Source of the DNA: Phoronis ovalis | Lineage: Eukaryota > Phoronida > Phoronidae | NCBI GenBank assembly: GCA_028565635.1 | Contig: JAOXYB010083498.1 | Span: 1 to 22,862, forward strand | Direction of reading: 5' to 3' | Length of the DNA stretch: 22,862 nucleotides | Part shown: piece after piece, positions 12,501-20,400 of the stretch | Layout: each line of letters begins with the position of its first letter | Numbering within the stretch: the first letter of the stretch is position 1 | Notes under the pieces: generated by a model | Seen by the model: the letters and a program-made list of their open reading frames with translations, nothing else | Told to the model about the DNA's origin: nothing | Databases searched by the model: none | Program-made: the position numbers and the translations under genes

Positions 12501-15500
12501 CACGGCACAACCCGCTTCCAAGTTCTTGCCCCAAAAAGCAATATCCAGTTATGACAGTAAACCAAGATGTAACACAGCGCCATCAATGACTTCGGAAAAT
12601 GTGTCGACACCTTCCAGTCAAAGACGGAATACATCTTCTAGTGATGGCAGAAGTACCAGCTCTGAACTTCATTTAAAGGAAATGATGACTTTGTCACTCC
12701 TTGCTAGATCAAGCAGTTATGCTGAGGTAAGCATCCCACTATGTTTTCATAACAAAAATTAATTAAATAAGTTATGCAAAAAGTTAAACTTCTTGTTGCT
12801 ATTTTTTTAAATAAAATAATTGAAAGCAGAAATTGTTGCTTAAGAAATAAGTAAACATGACAGTTAGTATTTATGTCGTTCTAAAAAAACTTTCTTTCTG
12901 TACTCTGCTGTAGTAATACCAAATGAATGCATAGTTACTGTGTTGCATATTTGATTTTACTACCATAATTAATTTGATTATCTATAGCCTTATTTTATGT
13001 TTTTGATTACATTTAGAACATGTCGCATTGTGTATTAATTGTTCTGAATACTAAAATGTTAGGCAAATCATACCCCACAGTATACTGCATTTATGATTTT
13101 TTTCTAATCACATTTATTCTACATAAAGTATCATTTTATTATAATTAATACTTGACAGTTGTAAAATATAATGTATTTATTTATAGTACATGATGATTAG
13201 AAAAATAAGTGGGATTAAGTTCCATTGTAATGTAGACTATATAATGGCTGCAGTAAAGCCCAAATTAAATAAGTAGATAATTTAAGGTAATCAAAAGGGA
13301 ATTAACTGGCATATTAACTTTAGTTAGTAACTGTTAAGTAATGGTCTGTCAGGCAAAGGCCAATGTATCATAAGAGTGCACCTTTATGTGACCATTGTGC
13401 TGTAGTGCATAACAGTTCATTTTACTTTTCTAAACCATATTAAGCTTCAGTGGGCATCAGTACATATAACATGTGGCAAGTTATATTAGTCTCAGGTGAG
13501 TGGTAAAATCTAGGTCAGTATAAAAAATCAAGTTTATAGCTAGGCGTTTTAACCGGGTTTTAAGTTTCTGACTCTATGGTTTCAAACATGATTTTCAGAC
13601 ATATGATACATCCTAAATGTTACCTGTGGTGTAAGTATAGTTCCCTAGTTAATTTTAATTTTGAAGATTATGTGTGAACTAAAATATATGATACTAACAG
13701 TATTTTAGATGTGTATCAGAAATCATTTGTGGTTTTTAGTCCAGTTTTAAGTATTAAAATACTTAAACCATGTACCATGCTTAGTGTGGTCATGTTAACA
13801 TTTTCATTTATTTTAGTGTTTCTAACTTGAGTGAATGTTTTTTTATGTTGTTAAACTAATTATTTGTTTAGTTTGAAATGCAATTACTAATTACAACATT
13901 AATGTTAATCGTGTGAAAACGTTACTCTTGGGAATCCCTGCACTTTCTTAGGTCTTGTGATGTACCTTATTGCCTCTGCTCATGCAAGGCTGTTCCAGTC
14001 TCCCCCCTCCCCTAATACTATATACGTGCAAACCAAGCATACACTCAATAGGAATTATAACAAACTTATCAAAATTAAAAATCATTGTTAGGTTTAGATA
14101 TGATATATAATATAGTATAACACATGTACTCAAAAGGTTCTTTTCTAAAATTTTGTTTCCAGATTTTTTAAAGTCAGATAAACCTTTATTTATAGTGTAA
14201 TTGATTGGTAGTTTGCACCTGTATAAAAACAGGAAGTAGAGGGTAAATCAACTAATGGAATAGTTGTAAGAAGACTCTATATATGTTATTTGACGAGGTA
14301 CCTTTAGTTATATATATTACAAAACTGGGTACATTAATTTTGTATTTTTTTCTCCGTTTTATCTTTTTAGAATTCAGAAACAGTAAATTATGGTGTAGAC
14401 ACTAGCTCAGTTTGGGGTTTACGTGAAATGTCTCATCGTCAGAGGCTGATTGAAGAGTTACAACTTGTGAGACGTGCGATAAAGAAATATAAGACTGATT
14501 TATATATGCTGGAAATAATCTCAAATGGTCATTTTGAACAGGCAGAGGACATTTTTTATACTCTCAGGTACATATACAATATAATACAAGACTCATTAAA
14601 AAATATGGCGATCATATTGACCAATCATATTAACCTACATCTTGCAGCATTCTATCACATAAAGGCTGTGAGAAACAGAATGTTTACCAGCATTGATAAT
14701 TATGTATTGGGTGTATGTAAATCCTAACTTACATTTCTGATCTAAGCACTCTATTCATATTTATAATAAAATACTTTTTCCTATTGGTAAACTCCCATTG
14801 TTATGTAATGTGGTAATTGTTCAGGTAATACTTAAGCAAATCAAGGTAACATTTTACTGTGTGTTGTGCTCTATTATGTCAAATATTTTGAGAACTGTTG
14901 ATTGCAGCATGTTTTATGGGTGATTGACTATTGAGCAAAGAGGACTAACCATTAGATTTGTTATATGTTTTTTCAGTGAAGAACATGAGCAGTTTGATAG
15001 GTTGAGGCAAGATATCCAAACAGAGCTTGACCAGTTAGAAAGCAGTGTGTCTACCCGACTGCTTGATTTAGTATCAGGAGAACATGTGAGCGTAGACCTA
15101 TCTTCGTTACATCAGATGAGAATACTAGAATCTGTGAGTAATATATTATTTTATATAATTACTTTCTACTTTGATTTGTACCAGAAAATCAATAAAAAAA
15201 GTATAATTATTTACTATTCAATTTTTTCTCTTTTGCTTTTCCTTATAACAGTGGGGAAAATCGGAACATTAATGTAAAATATTTCAAGTATATAATTAAT
15301 TTCTGTGCTAGAGGTTGCTTTGAACTGCTTGTTATTCTTCTCAGTCAAGACAATGATAACTTTATTGAGCAGTACTGTCAATTGTCATCTCCACCAGATG
15401 TTGACAACAGCTTAGCACTAACGAAATGATTGCAACAATGATTATCTAGATATGCAAATTAAAACTTTTCTTTTATTTATTTTATTTAGTAGCTTACATC

Positions 15501-16456
15501 ATGCTACTAGTGGTGATATTAGGCAAGATTGGTTCACACAATCCTTGTCAGCTGCAATCCAACTGAAAAAATAAATTTTGCTATTTGATTGTAATTTTAT
15601 TTAATAACTGGTTTATTATAGATGATTGAACTGTTAAAAGAGCAACTTTTCCACCAGCGCATTGTTGAAGCTCCTATACACCAACCACTATCAATGAGTC
15701 ATCATAGAAGAGTCAACCAATCAGCAATCAATGCACCATCACTATGGCAACAACCCAGCCATCAACCATTAAGGCAGCCTGCGTCTCCTCAGCAAACTGC
15801 ATTGTCGTGGCAACAAGAGAAAGAAAAAATGTTAAAAGAATTAACAGAACTAAAACAGAAGATGCATGATCAGGAGTCAACCATGAAACAAGTTTTAGAT
15901 GATTCATTTTCAAAGGTAATTATGTTCAACTGATTATTCTGTGAAGCAACCAGCTATTAACGCTACCAAGAATTCGACTGTGCAGTATAGTGTTTCTGCA
16001 TAACTTTGAGCATGGTAATACTCTTACCATCACTTTTATGTTTCTATCTACTGGTGCCCACAGTACCAACCAAAGCTTTCCTACAATTCCATGTTCCGTG
16101 CATGAATCTTGAGTGCAGGAAGAACTGTATGTTGTTCACTAATGAAATGCAGAATTGTGGGAGCATTGGGTTTGGACTGTTAGTGCCACTAAGCGTATGC
16201 AAATAGTAAGTTTGTATGCATCTGACGACAAATCTGAGTGTATAACAAAATAGAATTACATATATATATTGATAACAAATGTTAGTTATAATAAATCTCC
16301 TTATTTTGTTCACTTTGAAGTTCGCTTTTTATAGGTACCATGCTCTCTGTCTTTAAGTAAATTCCTGATTTTGTATAATTATAGCTAAAAACATCACTCT
16401 TAGAAGAAATTCAGGATGCTGTAAAGAACAGTGATCGAAGTCCAGAGGAGAGTTAA
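462..16456 (+). CDS. ITPRID2-like: ITPRID family protein (KRAP/SSFA2/TESPA1-like), 5'-partial, 12 exons
   Basis: Join 462-507, 667-743, 4554-4605, 5168-5269, 5772-5995, 6486-7528, 9228-9374, 9763-12726, 14371-14567, 14977-15133, 15622-15915, 16385-16456. Every junction is GT-AG and the phases are continuous, giving 1790 residues plus TAA. Numbering here starts at the first whole codon in the window. Recognition rests on three regions recalled from the vertebrate family: SFEDDLNLGAEA (residues 30-41); the KRAP IP3R-binding domain with DILMNLGFG and RIPLRFL, then GID (residues 108-142); and a C-terminal coiled coil from about residue 1577. Known family role: cytoplasmic, actin-associated anchors of IP3 receptors that affect where calcium release occurs. 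The middle is Ser/Asn/Asp-rich and probably disordered. The protein is much longer than human ITPRID2 (about 1260 residues). The N-terminal exon(s) and promoter lie outside the window. The exact vertebrate counterpart is uncertain, since one invertebrate gene may correspond to several vertebrate paralogs. Confidence 0.9.
667..743 (+). CDS. ITPRID2-like: ITPRID-like exon 2 (SFEDDLNLGAE motif)
   Basis: Acceptor GTTACAG, donor GAAG|GTATGT. It encodes residues 15-41, ending SSFEDDLNLGAE, which is nearly identical to the SFEDDL(S/T)LGAEA block of TESPA1 and ITPRID2. The final Ala codon is split across the following 3.8-kb intron, and the next exon supplies its last two bases, restoring GAEA. That restored motif supports joining these two distant exons. 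Confidence 0.88.
2359..2591. repeat. Diverged tandem repeat, three copies of about 77 bp
   Basis: Units at about 2359-2435, 2436-2510 and 2511-2591. Each begins ATAACT, followed by a T-rich ATTTAAT/TTTTAAT block, then a TACT(A/G)TTGTTACCTT-like core, then CAA(A/G)GGAAGGA and a G-rich GGTAG tail. Copies differ by substitutions and small indels. The array is seen directly; its origin is unknown. Confidence 0.75.
2651..3085. mobile_element. MITE-like fold-back element with about 75-bp terminal inverted repeats
   Basis: The left arm at about 2651-2725 is an imperfect reverse complement of the right arm at about 3007-3085, with matching blocks TTTCTTACCTCTCAA and TAGACTCTGACACAA. The roughly 280-bp centre has no coding capacity and includes a perfect 16-bp tandem duplication. 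A non-autonomous DNA transposon remnant is the simplest reading. I could not identify a clear target-site duplication or a superfamily. Confidence 0.65.
2981..3012. repeat. Perfect 16-bp tandem duplication inside the fold-back element
   Basis: CCTGATCGAGTTGTGT occurs twice head to tail at 2981-2996 and 2997-3012, directly inside the right arm. The copies are identical, so the duplication looks recent compared with the diverged arms. Confidence 0.9.
4099..4137. repeat. Perfect 14-bp inverted repeat (hairpin)
   Basis: GAGTCAACATCAAA (4099-4112) is the exact reverse complement of TTTGATGTTGACTC (4124-4137), with an 11-nt loop. It lies in the large intron about 420 bp before exon 3. The structure is certain from sequence. 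No function can be assigned. Confidence 0.85.
4554..4605 (+). CDS. ITPRID2-like: ITPRID-like exon 3
   Basis: Acceptor TCTCTTTCAG, donor CAGAG|GTAATT. It encodes residues 41-58, AKQYPAPQATLSMHLQQR, completing the GAEA motif at its first codon. It matches the poorly conserved linker between SFEDDLxLGAEA and the IP3R-binding domain. A 562-bp intron with nothing recognisable follows. Confidence 0.82.
5168..5269 (+). CDS. ITPRID2-like: ITPRID-like exon 4
   Basis: Acceptor ATGTTTAAAG, donor TCATG|GTAAGT. It encodes residues 58-92: a basic stretch (WKRRRAFRD), then a Ser-rich end. A small internal duplication of TCTAAACTCAGA gives SLNSEGLNSD. The Ser-rich run before the receptor-binding domain resembles the Ser-rich linker of vertebrate members. 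The intron at 5270-5771 holds nothing recognisable. Confidence 0.82.
5772..5995 (+). CDS. ITPRID2-like: ITPRID-like exon 5: core of the KRAP IP3-receptor-binding domain
   Basis: Acceptor TCTGTTTCAG, donor CCAA|GTAAGA. It encodes residues 92-167. Diagnostic features in order are SIEQIL, the AEDILMNLGFG helix and loop, DRIPLRFL, and EAHGIDVNRF. Vertebrate members have P(S/A)RFF at the RFL position, and the two Phe residues are reported to be needed for IP3 receptor binding. Here the second is Leu132 (CTG at 5890-5892). The segment after GID is shorter than in vertebrates: the SRFRQIEVL-like block is missing, and the exon ends in GTP, close to the vertebrate SGTPLQR. Confidence 0.92.
6486..7528 (+). 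CDS. ITPRID2-like: ITPRID-like exon 6: disordered Ser-rich region ending in SFELEE
   Basis: Acceptor TGTTTCAG, donor GAAGAG|GTTTGT. It encodes residues 167-514. It opens with a Ser/Arg-rich run (HSRSGSRSASSADSQSEHN) and contains several basic Ser motifs (RRVSRTIS, RRHST, RHSAPE) that look like basophilic-kinase sites. It ends in FESFELEE, which matches the conserved (S)F(D/E)(L/M)EEVQS of vertebrate proteins. The reading continues through the donor as an open frame to 7624, but the family match resumes only in the next exon, so the splice is preferred. Confidence 0.88.
7626..7777. mobile_element. Short TA-flanked inverted-repeat element (Tc1/mariner-type MITE candidate)
   Basis: The terminal repeats at 7626-7648 and 7755-7777 match at 22 of 23 positions, and the inverted pairing extends imperfectly inward to GAGTCTGA/TCAGACTC. 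If the outer TA on each side is read as the target-site duplication, the element is 148 bp, AGTATTTATTTA...TAAATAAATACT. TA flanks are typical of Tc1/mariner-derived MITEs; that assignment is inference. The centre is a tandem array, listed separately. Confidence 0.7.
7655..7745. repeat. Four tandem copies of a 23-bp unit inside the inverted-repeat element
   Basis: Units begin GAGAGTCTGATATATACCAT and start at 7655, 7678, 7701 and 7724. The first three are identical, and the fourth has one substitution (GAGAATC) and is cut short at the right arm. There are no spacers between units, so this is a minisatellite and not an interspersed array. Confidence 0.95.
9228..9374 (+). CDS. ITPRID2-like: ITPRID-like exon 7 (SDSSGFAD motif)
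   Basis: Acceptor ATATTTCAG, donor GATCAA|GTAAAG, phase 0 at both ends. It encodes residues 515-563: IQSTDD continues the ELEE|VQS block, then LSRTVSMQSDSSGFADVD matches the conserved QxSDSSGFAE stretch of ITPRID2. The Ser-rich motif follows an Arg, as at a basophilic kinase or 14-3-3 site (inference). Confidence 0.9.
9763..12726 (+). CDS. ITPRID2-like: ITPRID-like exon 8: 2964-nt exon, long disordered region
   Basis: Acceptor TGTGTTTTAG, donor GCTGAG|GTAAGC, phase 0 at both ends. It encodes residues 564-1551 without interruption. Composition is rich in Ser, Asn, Asp and Glu with few hydrophobic clusters, so it is probably disordered. Visible islands are a basic Ser patch KRTISRSQSLGSLDD, like the RRSQSLP patch of human ITPRID2; a predicted amphipathic helix at residues 760-783 (LDTLAQFVVEDVLHAF); a hydrophobic strand-like patch FRVEKHFIISPVRIIEVDV (about 11977-12033); and a Pro/Ser/Thr-rich C-terminal part with TPFTPP. 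An open frame of this length in AT-rich DNA is strong evidence of coding. I see no internal repeat structure. Confidence 0.93.
12727..14370 (+). other. Intron, AT-rich, no recognisable element
   Basis: A 1644-bp intron between the long disordered exon and the coiled-coil exons. The only structure I noticed is a 10-bp-arm palindrome at 13746-13767 (TTTAAGTATT/AATACTTAAA). No supported coding segment on either strand. Confidence 0.6.
14371..14567 (+). CDS. ITPRID2-like: ITPRID-like exon 9: start of C-terminal coiled coil
   Basis: Acceptor ATCTTTTTAG, donor CTCAG|GTACAT. It encodes residues 1552-1617. LIEELQLVRRAIKKYKTDLY followed by MLE aligns with the vertebrate FQELQVMRRSLNLFRTQ block, and the exon ends FYTLS, matching the step into the EEExExxQ(L) helix. 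Predicted helical and coiled coil. A 409-bp intron with nothing recognisable follows. Confidence 0.9.
14977..15133 (+). CDS. ITPRID2-like: ITPRID-like exon 10: coiled coil
   Basis: Acceptor TTTTTTCAG, donor GAATCT|GTGAGT. It encodes residues 1617-1669. EEHEQFDRLRQDIQTELDQL aligns with the vertebrate [25 protein letters not shown] helix, and STRLLDL with the following EERLLGLEE. Heptad spacing is clear. A 488-bp intron with no recognisable element follows. Confidence 0.9.
15622..15915 (+). CDS. ITPRID2-like: ITPRID-like exon 11: linker and second coiled coil
   Basis: Acceptor TTTATTATAG, donor TCAAAG|GTAATT, phase 0. It encodes residues 1670-1767: MIELLKEQL, matching vertebrate EPVTELMQEQ; then a Gln/Pro/His-rich low-complexity linker; then a Lys/Glu-rich helix EKEKMLKELTELKQKMHDQE. 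The initial Met codon is internal to the protein and is not a start. The 469-bp intron after it shows no supported feature. Confidence 0.9.
16385..16456 (+). CDS. ITPRID2-like: ITPRID-like terminal exon
   Basis: Acceptor ATAATTATAG, stop TAA at 16454-16456. It encodes LKTSLLEEIQDAVKNSDRSP and EES. With the preceding QVLDDSFSK it parallels the C-terminal VIREIKESIVGEIRREIV helix of human ITPRID2, which supports this as the true end. Confidence 0.87.
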   Translation, partial: LKTSLLEEIQDAVKNSDRSPEES

Positions 16457-17069
16457 AAACACTGCAAGTTGTAAAAAACGAAATAGCATGCTGAAAGTTT
16501 TGCTGGAATGGCATTAAAACAGTTTTCTTCAATTTGAGATTGTGGGGAGATCATCTTGTTATCACAAAAGTGGGATGAATAATTTATAGCTGATGGATAT
16601 TAACATGTGCTATAAAAAACTCCAATGTCCCGTCGTTAACTATAATTTAGTTTGACACTAAGGTTATCCAAGACATTGAAAAAAGTTATCAGGATATTTG
16701 ATGACTATTATAGGCGGGTATTTTAAGTTGAAACTATTCAATATTGCAAATTTTTTACTTATAAGTAAGGGAAGGATCAACTAAATTAGTTGAAAATTTG
16801 ATATTTATTTAGTACTTGTACATTTTTACAAATATGATATAAAAATATGTATTTGAAAAGTGATGACAAAATGAAATGCAGGTCATAGTTTGTATTGTCT
16901 AGTAAAAAAGTAAAATATATTTAAAGTAACTAAAATGTACAAAAATTGTTTCTAAAGCACGTCTTAAATTGTTAGCCAACTCGGTCAATTATTTAACTAT
17001 ACTTGCTGATATCAGAGCTGTGTGCACAAAACCAATCAAGGTTAATTGCTCAAAGGTCGAAACGAACAA

Positions 17070-17075
17070 AATAAA
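17070..17075 (+). terminator. Poly(A) signal AATAAA for the ITPRID-like gene
   Basis: The first canonical AATAAA on the + strand after the stop, about 614 nt downstream. A variant ATTAAA lies at 17099-17104 and another much closer to the stop at 16513-16518, so alternative 3' ends are possible. Assignment is by position only. Confidence 0.5.
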
Positions 17076-17125
17076 TTTCCCTGCAATCGTGTATAAATAT
17101 TAAATGATCTATGATGGGTTCTTCC

Positions 17126-17131
17126 TTTATT
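17126..17131 (-). terminator. Poly(A) signal AATAAA for the cytochrome P450 gene
   Basis: TTTATT on the + strand reads AATAAA on the minus strand, about 95 nt after the P450 stop codon. That is a normal distance for a short 3' UTR. Confidence 0.6.
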
Positions 17132-17225
17132 GTTTTGTGGTTGGCTCTCCATATGGTCCACTTTCCCTGGAATCTTTCGAATTGGAGAGTTGGTAATATG
17201 CTTTTACTGCATTACCTGACTGATT

Positions 17226-17436
17226 CTATTTACGTTCAACAAGCCTTATTTGATAAGGTTTCGGGAATAATACAGTTCCATGCTTAAAGTCCCGTGGATC
17301 AAATGATGGAAGAGGCTCACTATCTACCTGTAGGACTTCAAACCTCTGTATGAAAGCAGCCATGAAGAGAAAAAGTCGTACTTTAGCAAAATTCTCCCCT
17401 AGGCACAGACGTCGGCCTGCTCCGAAGGCAAAAAAA
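17226..17436 (-). CDS. P450 exon 10: heme-binding loop and C-terminus
   Basis: Acceptor ATGTTTTAG, stop TAG at 17228-17226. It encodes residues 432-501, with FGAGRRLCLG (Cys443) followed by helix L ENFAKVRLFLFMAAF and a C-terminal strand KPYQIRLVER. The heme motif is intact and canonical. Confidence 0.97.
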
Positions 17437-20400
17437 CTAAAACATGTAAAAAAATCCCAGATTATCATGGGGAAGTTATTTAAAAATATAAATCTCGACT
17501 TGAGTATAATTTCAACATTGGTATTTGTATTAAAACAACTTTAGTGGCTTAGATTATTTCAGAATAAAAAACTGGGTTCATCCAATTCAATCCAACATTC
17601 CATAATATATTGTGTTGAACATCTGTAATTGAAGTGGAGGTTTTCACCGTTATCGCCATTAAGTCTCTCGAGAGCTATACTTCACAAAATTTCCAAGTTC
17701 ATGTTTAAAGTTTAGATGCGTAGTCGAGATCGGATAAAACTACTAGTGAATTTAACGCATTGATATTTCGCCACTACTAGGTAACACAAAACGTCGACTA
17801 ATAACGAAAGAAAGATTAGCGTTTAGTATATGAGAATTCCACCAGGGTGCTCACTTAGCTTTCATCACCAACTAAGTAATAGCAAGAAAAACTATTGCAA
17901 GATAAATGATTAAGGACCAATAGTAAACAGATTCATACATGATTATATAGGGAATCGAAACATTTTGAGAAGGCTGAAAATTAACTACAACACAGTATAT
18001 TCCTGTCATAAATAAATGGACGTACTTTTTTCTAGCTGGATGATCGGCAGGTAAAAGGTTACCATCTCCGTCCAAAAACCTCTCAGGTTTGATCGTCCAG
18101 GGATCTTCGTAATATTGTTCTCCGTGATGGATAGCAAATGTATTAAAAAGCACCTAGTTTTTTTATTGAAAAAAAAAATACAAAGAACATAATTATTTAA
18201 AACGACATTTCTTGCCGGCTATTTTGCATTCATATTATTTTGTTGGTAGAATCGCAAAGTTCTTATGTTTATTAAGCTGTTATCACACAAATATTTAATT
18301 TAACATTATTTTTTAAAAAACTTTTTTTACAGAAAACGCTGCAATTAGAAAATGTCTTAAATTCACAAATTTAAAGTTGTGTATATTTTGTTTCTACTTT
18401 GGTTTTACTATAAAAATATAACGGTTATCATTTTTTTTGTAATACTCTATCAAATAAGAGGTTAAAAAAAACTGACATAAATTACTTCATTATACGCTCT
18501 TTTACTGACTTAAGAACGAGTGCTTTGTGTTTCTTTAGCGACGAATGATTTGTTTGACTTATGTCCTAAAGTCAACCTAAACTCCTGTTATCCCACAGGA
18601 AAATAGAAACCTTGTCCACAAAAGTCATATATGTTGATGTCACATACATGTAGCAGTACAATAATTATACCGGTCTCACCTGTGTATTCTTAGGTATTTC
18701 ATATCCGGCTAAAACTGTATCCTCCATGGTAAAATGTGGTAACATTAAGGGAACGTGGGACCCATAACGTAACAGTTCCAACATAAAGGCTTCGGTATAT
18801 GGCATCATATTGCGATCTTCAATGTGAGGAAATCGATTTCCCAAAACCTAAATGATAAAATAGATGACTAAAAGTCTTTTGTCTGTACGTGGTTAAATGA
18901 TTTACAGATATCGGGTGTAAATACATTACTACAATAAAGTTACATGTATTTTGTTAATCATCAATTTCTTTTACAGCAACAAGCTGTCGAATAAATCCAA
19001 ATGTTGATCCTGAACAAGGACGAGGACCTTATCATATGTTATATTGTAAATTTTAAGATGTTAAGTGTCCTCTGTTCTTTCACGATATCACTGGACTTGG
19101 ATCGAACTTGTCAAATCTGTCCTACTATGTTTGTTCTTCTCTACAGTTATTATATGTACCAGTTCGATTTCTTGGTGCAACTTCTTCTGGACATCCGGGT
19201 AATGGATTAACGACAATATGGCAATGTCAAGAGCACTTACGGTTGTAATAGTTCCTGAAGTAGAAAAGCGTACTTATATTAATTTCCTGAAAGAGTATAG
19301 CTGCTTTATCAGACAAGCCTACAAAGAATACGACAGTGATGCCACGGGAGTAATGCCTCCTGATGTGTGTTACTCTGCAAACATTCATTTACTCAGACCG
19401 ATAATCTAAGATTAAGAAATCCATATCTTACATCTCACTCATACATCCCTGGCTATAAAAGCAAAATTAGCGTCAGGCAACCAATTGCAAGCCATCGTTT
19501 CTAATGATGGCCTGAATATAGAGGGTATTTTTTTTTCATTTTTTTTTTCTTATCTCTACTTGAAGTCGCACCAAATGAAAGAAATATCACAATTTGGTAA
19601 TTTCGACATTTTTATTAAAAATTGTTGGGATTATTTCCAAGGTAGAAAATCCAACATTTGTCATAAAAGTTCATACGAAAGTTATGTCCAATGGTTAAGC
19701 CTGTACGAGCTGTGATTATCTTTATATGTGACTGAGCATAATTTTCTGCGAAGATTATGTTAATTATTATAAGACAACACGTTACTACTGACACGGATGA
19801 AAAAAATTAAATGTATCCTCATGCCAAAATACGTATAAGTATTGCACAACGGTACAACCTGCAATGACCAAATCATTTATAGCGGCTTCTATGTGAATGT
19901 CAGTTAATCTTTCAGGTGAATCTGTAGCAGCATCCTGCTCTTGCTGAAGGAGAAGCCCGTCATATACTCCACGGATCTGAGATGGGTTAAATGTTTCCTA
20001 GAAGAAAATTATACATTTACGATCGATAAATGGAGGAAACAAAACATAAAAATTCTACACTTTAATTAAAAGAAGTTTCTAAAATTCAAATAATTACCAA
20101 AAATGTTTGGCTTAATAAATGCAGTAGTATAAGATTACAGACTACATTCCAAGCACTATACAATAGTTTCAGACCATGCATTTGACTGTTGCCTTTTTTA
20201 ACTTCAGTAATTTATTTAACTCAACGTTTTCTGGCGGCATAAATTTGCTTAATTTATGTTAATTTATATTGCTAAAATGAAATAATGAGGATTTATAGCT
20301 ACAAAAAGTTGGGCGTGCTTTACTTTTATATTTCCTACGAGTTAATACATGTATCATCATCCTTGAAATCGCTTAGCTCGACATATTTTATCAGTTTGTG

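Larger units (their letters stand above)
16457..17225. other. Convergent intergenic region, 3' UTRs of both genes
   Basis: 769 bp between the two stop codons. The sequence is AT-rich with no further open frame of note. It should hold the whole 3' UTR of both genes, judging from the poly(A) signals listed separately. Confidence 0.7.

Noticed and set aside
9772-12762. A free-standing 996-codon gene starting at TTG 9772 and ending at 12762
   Set aside because: It is an internal exon. Codons continue upstream to the acceptor at 9762/9763, a strong donor lies at 12726/12727, and both neighbours continue the ITPRID family match in phase 0.
16006-16313. Overlapping open frames on both strands in the last intron of the ITPRID-like gene
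   Set aside because: Slightly richer composition, but no domain, no consistent splice context and no family match.
19001-19715. Three plus-strand open frames in this region
   Set aside because: They overlap minus-strand P450 exon 7 or its introns. The minus strand gives the helix I and J motifs, while the plus frames show no recognisable domain and stop quickly.
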